64,000 nt of DNA from contig NMRA01000135.1 of assembly GCA_002633005.1 (NCBI GenBank), forward strand, positions 822,595 through 886,594. The letters run 5' to 3'. Made by a program: the position numbers and the translations under genes. Positions 33,284 to 44,885 of the stretch are shown here, piece by piece. How positions within the stretch are numbered: position 1 is the stretch's first letter; each line of letters opens with the position of its first letter. The notes below the pieces were generated by a model. That model was not told the DNA's origin, made no database searches, and saw only the letters and a program-made list of their open reading frames with translations. Origin of the DNA: Phoronis australis (taxonomy: Eukaryota; Phoronida; Phoronidae).

Positions 33284-34305
33284 GGCTGCGTGATGACTTA
33301 TTGTTAGACTATTATTTGTCCACCAGTAGCTTTCCTGAGGGTTTCTCTTTAGACTTTCATTGGTGTTATATAATCACCTGTCAGGGGATTTGGATGTGAC
33401 ACTTCATGGTCAAATCAAGACTGAAAAGAGTTTGTTCTTCACCACCAACTCCTACCTTATCTACTGAATCCATTCAGATGATATGCACTCCAGCCTTTTC
33501 TACACAACTTGTTCCACATTCAGGTATCAAGAAATCTTCACACACCTCCAATAAAAGTTTTTTTTTCAAGAAAAGGGTCAGAGCTGAGAACACGTGCGTG
33601 TTGTTATCTCGATTATCTCCCCTGGCCTCCATTAGTGATCTTAATACATGTAGTGTGTGTTACCCGAACAAGAGCCGTTGGAGCACACTTTTACGATAGT
33701 TATGTTACTTATGACAGTGGACTCTGGAAAATAATAACATTCATAACAAAAAGTCAATGTTATTTTGAACACCCGTTGCATACTTGTCACTGTCAAAATC
33801 CCAGAATGAAAAAATGGGAAAATGGATTAAAAAGTGGGACATCTTGGTCTATGGCAAAATTCAAGGGTGAAATGTTCGCTGCAACACACAAAACGTCCCC
33901 ACAACGTTCTTTGTCGAACAGCAGACGCAACACCCAAAAGCAACCGACGGCATTTTTTGTATTTTTAGTCCAATGGGAAATTACGTGTGCTGAAAAAAAT
34001 GAAAAGTTCCGTTTTTTTCTTTTTTATCGAACGGGGAAACCAGGGTTATTTCGCGTGGAAATTACAATGGCATGCGAAAATACGTCACTTTCGCCGTGGA
34101 TCAAAAAGCGAGACATTGTGATGATGTGGACGGGAAAGTTTCAAAAAGTGGGACAGTCTGCTTAGAGCAATTGTCACGTACAACGTACGCTGTCAGTAAT
34201 ATTTAACGGTTATTATTCAGCCAGCAAAAACTTTTAAATAAAGTTTTGATGCAAAGTCATGGTCAGAAGAAAGGCAACACATGTCACAATCACCCCCACC
34301 CCCCA
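33284..34305. other. Stretch between LINE ORF1 and the gap
   Basis: The part near 33284-33400 may be LINE 5' leader. The rest has three loose repeats of an AAAAAGTGGGAC-like string (about 33828, 34107 and 34145) and plus-strand frames with no recognisable domain. Confidence 0.4.
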
Positions 34306-34479
34306 NNNNNNNNNNNNNNNNNNNNNNNNNNNNNNNNNNNNNNNNNNNNNNNNNNNNNNNNNNNNNNNNNNNNNNNNNNNNNNNNNNNNNNNNNNNNNNN
34401 NNNNNNNNNNNNNNNNNNNNNNNNNNNNNNNNNNNNNNNNNNNNNNNNNNNNNNNNNNNNNNNNNNNNNNNNNNNNNNN
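34306..34479. other. Assembly gap
   Basis: This is a run of N flanked by CACCCCC-type runs on both sides. The gap probably replaces a C-rich simple repeat that could not be assembled. Confidence 0.98.
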
Positions 34480-35872
34480 CAACCCCACCCCCCAACCCCC
34501 ACCCCAAACTATCACTGATCACTGTGTGGGAGATGCCGAAGTCGAATTTGCGAATTAACAAAGTCATTAGCGTTTTCAGTTAGGATTATTCTCTTTAAGT
34601 TTGCTTTATGATAATAAAACCGAATGCATGCATCATTCAGCGAGTTCACTCTGTTGCAGTAAATCATTACCTCTGCCTACTATGCTTGCAAATATAAACT
34701 GTCGTCGGATTATGCCATTGGTTACATTTTTGTATATTTCAGATTCGATTCACAAGAAATATGAATGAATGTCGACTTTTTACAAAAATGATGGTAACCA
34801 TAAAACGCTCGGTAGTGGTCGGCCGATCGCGGAAATTAACGAAAGTGAATTGGGTCATTGGGCACAGCTAAATCATCGACAGAAAAAGAAGAGATGCGAT
34901 GGAGGAAAATGGTTGGTGAAAAACCTCTAAAAACCTTGTCTGAATTTATTTCGATTCATATAAAAGGCTAAATAAGATATTAAAGGAGGCATTTATCAAA
35001 CAAATGTAAATATTTAGTCTTGAGGTCCACAGTTACATTTAGAGCTCTTCAATTTTAGTGACACAAGTAAATTTCTGTAACGCTGTTTTTGATAGAGTAA
35101 TTCTATTTTGTCACAAAAACTAAAAAAATCTCAGCAATGAGGCTTTCCTTGCACTGAAATTTGATCCACTTGTCTGCAGTCACTAGTGAGTTTGCAGTGG
35201 CTTTGTTAACTTAGGTAATGTCTGTAAATTCCACCAGCTCAGAATTGTGAGCAGAATCCGTGAGTGACGTGAAAGTAACAAAGAGCAGTCATCCTGACAA
35301 TCTATTGCTGTGTCACCAATTATACAGTCACACAATAATTCATCGTTTCAGCAATGTCACAGCTGGTACAAACCTTCTCTTCGGTTTGAGAAACACCAAA
35401 TGATTTAGGAAGCAGACATCTTGGAAATGAGAAAGACTTAATACTTTCATTGTCGCTTCATTGACTTTTCTGATAATACTGCCACCTATAGTGGCTAACA
35501 AAATATTCGAGGCTTGTATTTTCTAACTTTTAAGATTCTTACTAAACGTGTTAGTATATTCTTGGGAACTTTGTTGAAATTGACCTTTTGAACGTCTGGA
35601 GAAGGATTTAATCCACAGTTCTGAAGTAGCCACGGACGTGAAAATACAAGAGCTGAGACTATGGCCTAGAAATCTCGGGTTCGTGAGCTCTAACAATAGA
35701 ATACATAGGTCACGTGCGGAGGATGGCATTCCATATCTAGAATTTTATGCACTAACCAAATAAAGCAATCTGAGAAGTCGCCACTACAAGTATCAAAGTC
35801 AGAAAATAATTACCCCGAAATTAGTTTCAAAAGTTTGTGCTGACTTCCAAACTTTAAATTACTAACAGTTTT
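34480..35872. other. Non-coding stretch
   Basis: A CCCCAACCCC repeat edge lies next to the gap. Otherwise no gene or element is recognised. Confidence 0.5.
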
Positions 35873-36134
35873 CAGTGGCGGATTTAGGTAGGGGGGCATT
35901 TGGCAGTTTGGGGTGCGAATTGGTGACTGGCATATGCGCGCACTTAAGCGGGCACGGGGGCGAATGCACAATAGAAACCCCGTTTACCCGTTTTTTTAGT
36001 CATAAGGTTCACAAACTCAAAAATTCAAGACCCCTGCATCCCTACATTTTAGGCTGTGTGCGAATGTCATGTGGCGTAATTCTGGTTATTCCTGTGCCCT
36101 GCCCCCCCAGCTCAAAATCCTGGATCCACCCCTG
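35873..36134 (+). mobile_element. MITE family A, long form
   Basis: It starts CAGTGGCGGATTTAGG and ends TCAAAATCCTGGATCCACCC CTG, giving imperfect inverted ends. It has the internal module AAACCCCGTTTACCCG also found at 2578 and 36734. Confidence 0.8.
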
Positions 36135-36411
36135 GTTTTCCTAGATTTAGTACCTAACTGGTTCACAATTGTTCCGTTTACTTCGTGAAATCAGTGCATT
36201 TGTCGCCACACCAGTCAGCAAACATCAATCGCGCTTAAAGGCGAAGGCAACCTTTTTTCGTGTCATTTTTAGCAAAAATAGGGTTCGTTGATTATCCCAG
36301 ACATATTTTTCACTTATTTACTGCTTTTCGTAATTTAATTAATTACTAGTCGTCTACTCCAGAAGTGACGTTTTGAGAGGCAAGAATTTCGCGCCAATTT
36401 CTTTTCATATA

Positions 36412-38188
36412 GACCCTATTCACGCCGACAGGAGGCGCGTTCCAAAACGAGGCTCGCTACGATAGCTCTGTTAGCTTATCGGCATAGGAGTCTGTGTTTC
36501 AGTCCGTGTTGTTCCCCGAACGGCTAGAAAAAGTACGGACACGCTTCACAATCTCTAAAGACGTTTAGATTCGGAAGCGTTGGGTCGTTGCCATACGCCG
36601 ACGAAGCAAAATATGTCCGTGTAAAATAAATGTTTTCGAAAAGTTAGATCATATTTTGTCGCGTCTCGGTCAGTCGTCAAGCATCATAGTAACGACCGGA
36701 GAATGGGCCAGCCAGGTTGTATTTTCATGACAACGGAATTAGGGGGGGGCTAAAATTGTATCAGATCCCATTTTAGAGTTCGGGTGCGAATTGCTGATTA
36801 GCACACGTGCGCAACCAGGGGGTCTTGGGGGGTGAATAAGCAACGCATAGGCGATGAATGAACCCCGTTTACCGTTTTTTTTTTAGTCAACAGGTCCGCA
36901 AACCCAAGAATTCAAGACCCCTGCTTCCCCAGATTTTAGGCTGGGTGCGCGCATCTGCCGAAATGCTGCTTATTCCTGTGCCTGCCCCCCCCCCTAATTC
37001 AAAATCCTGGATCCGCCCCTGCTACGGGTTGAAACATTATAATTTTTCTTTCCAAAAAGGACAGAGCCCTCAATCCCTCAAATTTAGGGCCCAATATCGG
37101 CCCTATTCCCTCTCAAAAATATTGAAATATCACGCGAAATTCCCCCCACGAGGCACAAAAATTCCCCTAGTGAAAAATCTCTCTGAGTTCACATAACCTG
37201 TAACCACACAGGTGACAATTTTTAAGAGCACAAAAGGCTACTTTAAAATGAGACAGAGCCTATGAGAGCTTGCAACAGGGCGGGGGTGCTATTGATGGTG
37301 ATCGGGAGGTAGACTGTTCCCGCCCTCACTCTGCGAAAAAATCGCCTCTCAGTAGGCACTAGCACCTTTCCCCTCGGATGAACGAGGTTTCTGCAGAAAC
37401 ATGATAACTATGATTTCATTGTCCAGTTAACTGAAATTGAGTTCTAAAACGAGGTTACGTTTTGGACGAACGAATTAGGTGTTTTAATTTTAAAATTCAA
37501 CTTGGTCCAAATTGATACTTGAAATCTAACACATGAAATAGACGTAAGAATTATTACAACCAAGAAAGCAGAATTGATGGTCAAATAATTTTTATTTTCA
37601 ATTACGAGTCTGGTTTATTATTTTAATAAAAAATATATTTAATAACATCAATTATTCTTTCAGATCAATGACAAATCAACTGTTAGTCCCAGGGAGTGCA
37701 TAGGATCAGGCTATGCTTGATTTTAATATTCTTGATCAACAAATTAAACCAGATGTGACTAATTGCACATGACAGCCACCACTGTCGAATATGTCTTCAA
37801 CTCGTCAACAATACGAGCAGATGACCTGGTCCGCGTAGAAAGTATTTTGATCAACAATTTACAAGAAAAAAGTAACCCTGCATTCAGCATAATACCTAAT
37901 CCGTAACACTACGATCGCCGCAATTTGGCCATATTTACTTTTCATGTTTCGAACTTAGTTTTCCGAGAAAAATTAAACCCTTTCGTCAGACAACTCTTTG
38001 ACGCCTTAACTTGTTCTCTAATGTAATTTTCTACGTCTGTGTGGTTTAATTGTTGACACATTATTAAAATTCAGTATCCAGGTTGGACTCGAAAGACCGG
38101 CTATTTAACTCACGCAATGTCTACTTTCGCTTTGTTTATCGCAGTGAGCCTCGCTTTGGATTTTAACGTCTGCCGCGTGAATAGAGTC
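36412..38188. mobile_element. Nested TIR element inside the THAP transposon
   Basis: The left end GACCCTATTCACGC is mirrored by GCGTGAATAGAGTC at the right, and an imperfect inverted repeat extends to about 48 bp (AACGAGGCTCGCT and AGTGAGCCTCGCT). It is flanked by TATA on both sides (36408-36411 and 38189-38192). A TA duplication is equally possible. It is 1.78 kb, with no transposase seen, and carries a family A MITE. Confidence 0.78.
36734..37021 (+). mobile_element. MITE family A, innermost element of the nest
   Basis: This is the long-form core (GAACCCCGTTTACCG, then AGTCAACAGGTCCGCAAACC) with end TCAAAATCCTGGATCCGCCC CTG. The left end is shortened to GGAATTAGGGGGGG. It lies within 36412-38188. 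Confidence 0.75.
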
Positions 38189-38386
38189 TATAGTCTGACT
38201 GTGAGAGCAGTCGAGTCGGTCATTGTTCTACCTCGGTTGTGGTAAGTTCGGTCGTGGTTTGCTTTTGCTTACGAGCCAGTCAACATGCTACGCTGTTGCT
38301 GCGTACTGGGGTGTACTCAATATCGTCTAAAGTACAGAGGAAGAACTGTCCCACTTGGCCGAGGGTGATCTGAGCACCCAAACTGC

Positions 38387-38847
38387 TTACATCCCTTCGT
38401 GTGACTCCTTCGCCACACACCTGGCACCTTCTAAATAGCTCCAATACAAGTCCACAATAAACTTATCAAACTTAGGCTCACTGATCTGTTCATTGGATGA
38501 CGAACTGTCCTCTTCACTGGGTGTCGAACTGGGCCTGTTTTCACTCCCACTACTCAACATCGCTGCAGGGCTGCTTGCAGGCTTTGGTCTAGAGACAAAA
38601 GCACAAGGCGAATCACTGCTAGTTCCCGGAATTGCACGCATAATCTGACGGCAGAAAATGCTTGCCACACACTCGGTAACCCTCCACTGCTTTGTACGTT
38701 GCGTGGACGGGTAGCGCTGCGTTCTTCACATGAACGAGTTAGCCAAGTACGGCGAAGTGTGTCGTCCTTCGGAAAGCGACGCAAGGTACCCAAAGCGCGT
38801 GTGAGACGATAATGAGTACATCCCGGCACTCAGCAACAGCGTTGCAT
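38387..38847 (-). pseudogene. THAP-domain gene of the transposon, broken
   Basis: THAP domains are C2CH zinc fingers that bind DNA, common in P-element-type and other transposases. From ATG at 38847 the frame meets a TGA at codon 6, then reads VPGCTHYRL, LRRFPKDDTLRRTWLTRS. After a frameshift come YRVCGKHFLPSDYA, where C-x2-H completes the finger. A Ser/Pro-rich tail and EPKFDKFIVDLYWSYLEG follow in a third frame to a stop at 38387. The left TIR arm carries a partial copy of the start (MLRCCCVLGCTQYRLKYRG at 38285-38342, plus strand) without the codon-6 stop. No catalytic domain is present. Confidence 0.75.
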
Positions 38848-39116
38848 GTTGACTGACTTGTAAACAAAAGCAAACGACGACAGAACGTATCACAACCGAG
38901 GTAGAACAATGACTGGCTTGACAGCTCTCACAATCAGGCTTTAATGAAAAGAAATTGGCGCGAAACTCTTGCATCCCATAACGTCACTTCCGGAGTAGAG
39001 GATGAGAAATTAATCAAATTACGAAAAGCTGTAATTAAGTAAAAAATGTGTCTGGGATAATCAACGAACCTTATTTTTGTTAAAAGTGACATGAAAAAGG
39101 TTGCCTTCGCCTTTAA

Positions 39117-39770
39117 ATTACAACAGGAAGTAAACAGACCGAAGTAAGAATTGTTCGGCAAAAGTCGGTCAAGATCGGCGAAACAAGCGCTACCAGTGTA
39201 TGCGATCGTCTGCGTTCTTTGTTCGTTCGTTGGCGGGAACTGAGTTAGAGTGTCATTCAATGAATGTACATTTACGGGAAGAAATTGACGAGGTATGCAT
39301 AAGATTCTGAGAATGGGGTACACAGAGCTATCTTTTTAGTCGATGATTCCGACGCCTGATTTGGCGACTTGGGATTTCTGTGATTTTCCAATTGTGGCGA
39401 CCTCAGATTTCGTTTGGCAACCTGGCGTTAAGCTATGCGTCAAGGCGTCAAGCGCTCTTCAATGTGTTGCCGTCTATTTGTAGATACGAATGATGGTCCA
39501 AAAATCAGACAATCAAAAAGTGGACGAGCATTTCAGTATATTTATGTTTTATGACATGCAATGAAGTCAGTGGTAAATGGCCACAGTAAAGGTAAGAAAT
39601 CTAATCTTCAAGGAGAATGCCACCTGATTTCATTAGTCTTTCTTACCGTCTTAATCGGTCTATATCCACATCGCCTCTTATACGGTGGACCTCACCTTGC
39701 CGGGAGGTGTCGCGTTAACCTGTGAGGAAGGTGAGAAACGACGCAACGACGTCAGTGGTTCGTCTGCAGA
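39117..39770. other. Non-coding stretch between two THAP regions
   Basis: No frame or repeat is recognised here. Confidence 0.5.
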
Positions 39771-40060
39771 GTGAATGCCGCTATATTGCGGTGCATTGTC
39801 CCAGCTTGTCCGAACTATGAAGCTGCGAAGAAAGCGGGTATATCATTTTTTCGACTTCCTCGAGACCCCGAAATGCTTAGGAAGTGGCTCGCGGTAGTGA
39901 AGAATGAAAGGTATGCTGTTAATAGCAAGTATGAGGCCGTGAAACATCTCTGTGTCTGTGCCGGGTCGGCATTTCGTCGACAGTGATTTCTCTGAACAAT
40001 TCGGGCTTACCAAAGAACTGTCCATACGTTCCGTTGCCTGTGCATGTTCACGGTGCCTCA
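39771..40060 (+). pseudogene. THAP zinc-finger fragment, frameshifted
   Basis: The frame reads LRCIVPACPNYEAAKKAG, ISFFRLPRDPEMLRKWLAVV and SKYEAVKHLCVCAG. One base out of frame it continues HFVDSDFSEQFGLTKELS. The C-x4-C, FFRLPRD, W and C-x3-H spacing is that of a THAP finger. No ATG lies in the correct frame; an acceptor-like CTGCAG precedes it at 39765-39770. It is distinct in sequence from the finger in the adjacent transposon. Confidence 0.7.
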
Positions 40061-40292
40061 CTAGTATTTCTTGATCAGTGTATCCCTGTTCGAACTGATA
40101 GCCTGAAACCTAACGACCCGTGAAGTCTTCGTCGGATGCCAGTGAGCTCTTGACTAAGTCGGGATTGGCGCCGAGCAAGTTGCCATGTAGTCGTTTATTA
40201 TTCTGCGTTCTGTTTCAAAATGAATTATTCTCATCCTAAAATGATCCTAACCTGTTGCTTATATGAAACTGAAACAAAGTCTGTCTCATTAG

Positions 40293-40669
40293 ATACAATT
40301 TGTATTGCCTTGGATTGCTCGTGAGTGCCAATGTTTTGAGAAGCCAGCAATGAATAAAGCAATGCGTTACCAGCTTTTGATGCTGGCAGCAAAGGTAATT
40401 GATCGGGCACCGAGGCCGTGTGAGCGCATGCTAATTCAGTGTTTGCTGACAGAAAGGTGTTGTGAAACAATTACTCGATTTTATATGCTATGGTCACATG
40501 TTAGGGGAATCTTTCATTTAGAAATACAAATACATTATTCAAATCATTGTTACTGTACAACCTTTGACCTGACGGTCTGTGGAAGGGGAACCCGACTTCG
40601 CGGCCCCCGACAAGTAGATTTTCAGTTTTTTGGCTAATTCACATATAATTACGTGCACATTATTTCTCT
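40293..40669 (+). repeat. Segment duplicated at 41183, copy 1
   Basis: This 377-bp segment is nearly identical to 41183-41568, including GAGAAGCCAGCAATGAATAA and GGGCACCGAGGCCGTGTGAG. The short shared frame has no recognisable domain. Confidence 0.85.
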
Positions 40670-40670
40670 G

Positions 40671-41174
40671 GGGCCTTTCATACTAACGTCGACGCGTCGA
40701 TGGTTTGGGGAGTTGCGGTCAGTATGAACGCTTAACTCCGGTCCTGGATCGCAGTAAACAGCTCCATTTAACATCGCAGTTAACAGGTGGATTTAATAGC
40801 GCAGCGTCGACGCTGCGGTGCAGTATGAACACTTAACTTCGGTCCAATCGAAGTTAACGCCAGGTGCCACTGTTATCGCCAACAGTTACAGGGTAGTGCT
40901 GTCACTAATAGCTGCTTATATTTTGCTCTAATAATAACCAATCGATTTAAAAATAAGTTTAATGTCACTTAGCACATGTAAATGTTTCCAAATTGAAACA
41001 TTGAAAAAATCATATCATGCAACGCTACCTTGCGATTACTTCGATGACGACAGCGGCACCAACCGCTTACTTCCATGTTCGTTAACTACCGAAGCCAGTA
41101 TGAACGGTCCAGTTAACTGCGCTGTTTACGTCGACGCTCCGCTCAGACCGGAGATAAGTCAATATGAAAGGGCC
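40671..41174. mobile_element. MITE between the duplicated segments
   Basis: The ends GGGCCTTTCATACTAAC and GTCAATATGAAAGGGCC are inverted. The interior repeats CAGTATGAACGCTTAACTCC-like strings and GTCGACG palindromes. It has no coding capacity. A small protein-like frame does not match any family. Confidence 0.65.
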
Positions 41175-41182
41175 TTTAGATA

Positions 41183-41568
41183 GTACAATTTGTAATGTCT
41201 TGGAATGTTCGTGAGTGCAAATGTTTTGAGAAGCCAGCAATGAATAAAGCACTCCGTTACCGGCTTTTGATGCCGGAAACGAAGGTAATTGATTGGGCAC
41301 CGAGGCCGTGTGAGCGCATGCTAATTCAGTGTTTGCTGACAGAAAGCTGTTGTGAAACAATTACTCGATTTTATATGCTATGGTCACATGTTAGGGGAAT
41401 CTTTATTTAGAAATACAAATACATTATTCAAATCATTGTTCATGTACAACCTTTTCCCTGACGGTCTGTGGAAGGAGAACCAGACTTTGCGGCCCCCGAC
41501 AAGTACCTAAGTAGATGTTCAGTTTCGTGGCTAATTCACATAAATAATTACGTGCACATTATTTCTTT
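41183..41568 (+). repeat. Segment duplicated at 40293, copy 2
   Basis: This is the second copy of the direct repeat, with a few percent divergence and small indels, in the same orientation. The MITE at 40671-41174 fills the space between the copies. Confidence 0.85.
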
Positions 41569-43384
41569 TGCTCACTATTATAGTCTTTTCGTGACTGGAG
41601 GTTTAGTTTCCAACTCAAGCTGGTTTATGTTCGTGCCAATCCCGGCGGCCTCGACGGGCCTGTTCGAGCTACGAGCCGCGTGAACTGGCCGGGATAACAA
41701 GCGTTTTGTGTGTTTAGAACTCAAAACATCCCAAGTATAAAAACACAGATCTAGGTTATCCTGTCTGTATTTCACGGAAGAATACTTCGAATTTATCTCC
41801 GAACAGACCCCAAACTCCTGCTACGGACCTTGATAAATTGGCTGCCGAACTTTGTAGGCTACGCCTTTTGTGTCCAAATACCCGGAGTAAATCCGTAACA
41901 GCGAAATAAAACAACACGTTTTTATCAGACCTCGGTGTATTTTTAAGGGTTTTACATCCATTCGAAGTTTGATGATTTATTAGTGTAAAACGATAAATTC
42001 AAGCGATAAGCTGACACCACTAATCCGTGTTGTGAACTGCTGAACAGACTGCATATGAAACCAATTACGCCATTGGAAAATTTCAACACCTCCGTCTGCC
42101 GCCAGGTGTCAGGTAACGCAACCGAACCTGCCGTTATCGAGTAGAACTACTCGTTCTTAATTGATACAAAATAGGTTGTTTCTCCTTTAATTTTATTGCA
42201 GGTGGATAAACAGGCTCAGAACAGGAGTTCACCATTTCACCACCAACTTGTACATGATCAAAACAGAATTATTTTATTCTTGGTCTCGCTAAAACATCTA
42301 TATCAGCTGGTACAACACGCTCGATTGCGACAGGGCTAGATTAGAGCTACTGTCCTTGAATAAGCTCCGCTCCACTTGTCAGTCACTGAGCTGGTGAGCA
42401 GTCAAGACATATTATTTACTGAAGCTTGGTCAAATATACTTTAAAAAACAACTTTGGATCTTTAGAATGTTTTTATTTTTTTCACTATACTGTGCATCAA
42501 GAATTAAAGATTAGGATGACATAAAAATGTAAAGAAACAGTCAAAATTATTTTTTTTGTGTATCCACCTGCCTTAATTGGGCTTTTTCTCGGCATCGGCA
42601 AATCGACTTAATTTGTACTTAAGAACATAAGTTCTTACGGCTTGGTGGATTACGCCGAAACCTTCCAGATTCAATATTTATTCATCAGTCTCAAGAGCGC
42701 TGTTAGGATTTTTGAAAAAATGCCTAGTTTTGCTTACTGTAATAAAATACCTTACGTTTTGCGAGTTGATTTGTCATAGAAACCAAACAAAAATGCTAAT
42801 AAAAAAAACTAACAACGTTTTTGAGGTGAGTGGTGAAGTTTTCTTTTAAAAAACGGTTTCATTAAAATTGACCGAGGGATTATTGTGCTATGAATGTACC
42901 TTTCTTAAACATGGAATTTTTATATTTCCTGATTTTTTTCTTTCATAAAATGTATATTTTCACTAGTTGAAAAAGCCTAGTTTTTTGATATAAGAGTTCT
43001 TAGACTAATGGAGGCCACTAAATAAGGTTTGGTATAATCTTCAGAGAGCACTAGCTTTTTAGTGTAAATGTGCTACTTAAACTGCTGGGCCTTTTCGAAT
43101 GTCAAATGCTTGAGGATTTATGCCTACATTTGGTGAAAAGACTGGAGCTACGACCCATTTCCCACTATGGGTTTTCGCCTTTTTGTTTGAGGTTTATTGT
43201 ACGCTGTAATTATCTGTCGTGATGGTAATGATTTGCCGCTTAGTAGACATAAGCCCTGTGGAGTCTGAGGTAGCGTTCATTGTGTTTAAATTTATTATGC
43301 AACAAATGCCATCCCTCAGTGACATGTATTGACCTTTGTGATAGTGCAGGCTCTCTCAATATTACTTATGACTTATACTCCATG
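41569..43384. other. Non-coding stretch
   Basis: No gene, RNA or complete element is recognised. The sequence becomes very A/T-rich after 42400. Confidence 0.5.
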
Positions 43385-43780
43385 GCTCGGGTCTAATCTT
43401 TACACTCGAAATTGTTCTTGACATTTTCCGCCCTGCACTTGTGCGAACTCAAGCTACATGTAAGTGGCACTTATTCTGTATTCGGGTATCACTACAGTTT
43501 ATTTGTATAGCTGACTTGTCACAGCTCGCTTTTGAATTAGAAATTTAAAGTTTTTACTCGAAATATCATGATCTCTCTTTTGTAACTCGACTGTAGGACT
43601 GGCCAGTCCTAGAGTTCTTTGCTCGAATCTTTAATCTAGTGGTCATCAAGTGCGAACGTGACTGTACTAGACACTAATCTGAGCAAAGGATGCCCTTGAT
43701 CATAGAATAATACTCGGACATTTATCGTACAAAAGTATAACGGAAAATTCAAGTTCGAGTTCAGAGATCAGATGCCGGGC
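43385..43780 (+). mobile_element. MITE family C copy
   Basis: It starts GCTCGGGTCTAATCTTTACA, then CTCGAAATTG. It ends AAGTTCGAGTTCAGAGATCAG and GCCGGGC, forming imperfect inverted ends as at 29270-29676, and is of similar length. Confidence 0.7.
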
Positions 43781-43814
43781 TGTGAACAGAACGCGACATG
43801 TTTAATCACGGTAG

Positions 43815-44005
43815 TTTCATTGGATTCTCAATGAAACACGATTCCTTGAAATGTGCCTAATAAAGGGTGGCGCCACACTGACATTCCCCTTTCTCATAGG
43901 GCGCACAAACCGATGCCATTTCGGTGCAATTTTCATGACTTTAGGAAATTTGAACACAGATATGTTCTCATTCAAGTTGCTGCCTCCACAAACGCACCTT
44001 TTCAT
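43815..44005 (-). pseudogene. THAP-like finger fragment, frameshifted
   Basis: From ATG at 44005 it reads MKRCVCGGSNLNENIS, VFKFPKVMKIAPKWHRFVRP. One base out of frame the closing AHFKESCFIENP follows. The C-x-C start, FKFPK, W and H-F spacing resembles diverged THAP fingers. It is a third, different THAP type in this 6-kb stretch. Confidence 0.5.
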
Positions 44006-44413
44006 GTGTGAAACAGGCGGCTATCCGAGTAGTTTCCTCACAACTCCCCAGTATTGCACTGGTAAAAACAACAATGGCGGAGACGGTATTCCACCCATTA
44101 CGTACAACCCCGATAACAGAATTTTTTTTTTTTAATTTTTGGCTTCTTTCTTAGCAACAGGTATGCTAAAGGCTATCAAATCTCTTAAGATATATTAACA
44201 AAATTCTTTTTGAGACACAGGGTCATGGTGGGAGCTCTTTAAATTGTGTATTCGATAAATGCAACAATAAGAAAGCGGTAGGTAAGGGAGCGTTCACTAC
44301 CGTCCTACTGCCCCCGTCACCTCTCAGCACTCACTGCTGTTATCCTTTTCGAAATGGGTGAGCGCTACGCCCGTAAGTTAATTACAAATACATCACTTTA
44401 TACAAAATAAGGG

Positions 44414-44671
44414 GTGGTCCAAAGTGACAAGTGTCCCTATTGTGATGACTTACAGACTTTACTTCATATGTTTTATCATTGCTCCTGTGTCAGGACTTTC
44501 TGGGAATCAGCGCAAACACTCTTAAATACTCAATACATGTTTACGATTTGGGACACATTAGATTTTGTTCAAAACTCTGATTCAAATCATAAATTAATTT
44601 GTAATTCCGTTAATACACTTGCCACTTTACTTCATTTATCAGACAGCAAAGGTAGAATATCCTCTCTTTTC
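44414..44671 (+). pseudogene. LINE 3' end: C-terminal zinc-knuckle region of ORF2
   Basis: The frame reads KCPYCDDLQTLLHMFYHCSC followed by VRTFWESAQTLL. This CX2C-x(7)-H-x(4)-C region followed by FW is the usual C-terminus of L1/Tx1-type reverse transcriptase polyproteins. The rest of the LINE is missing on the 5' side, as in a 5'-truncated insertion. Confidence 0.75.
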
Positions 44672-44885
44672 CATGCGCGCACCCAGCCTAAAATATAGGG
44701 TGGCTCGAATTCTTAGGTATGCGGACCTTTTACTGAAAAAATGGGGCCACTAGGTTCATGCCTCACATTCGCGCTGAATATTCCTGTGGGCTTTGTGGAC
44801 CTTCGTCTCCTTTACTCGGACTTTTTGTTTCGCTGAGGCAGACCTTTTGCCCAATTCGCCAAATTGGGGTGTGCCCATGTTTTTT
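44672..44885 (+). mobile_element. Repeat family B copy
   Basis: It starts CATGCGCGCACCCAGCCT, contains GGCTCGAATTCTT and CGCTGAGGCAGACCTTTT, and ends near CCAAATTGGGG. It is shared with 47117, 50755 (reverse) and 56227. Coding capacity and terminal inverted repeats are not evident. Confidence 0.65.

Larger units (their letters stand above)
36239..39112 (-). mobile_element. TTAA-flanked DNA transposon with long TIRs and a THAP gene
   Basis: The ends read AGGCGAAGGCAACC inward. They are flanked by TTAA at 36235-36238 and 39113-39116, the target duplication used by piggyBac-type elements. The terminal inverted repeats are long, about 325 bp. The left arm is 36239-36407 plus 38193-38345, and the right arm is about 38785-39112. 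The left arm is split by the nested element at 36412-38188. Both arms include a promoter-like and start-codon region for the THAP gene. No transposase domain besides the THAP part was found, so this copy is non-autonomous or decayed. Confidence 0.8.

Noticed and set aside
32136-33293. Plus-strand frames of 60-152 residues.
   Set aside because: They are antisense shadows of the LINE ORF1 and endonuclease.
34217-34583. Frames through the N run.
   Set aside because: They exist only because unknown bases cannot make stop codons.
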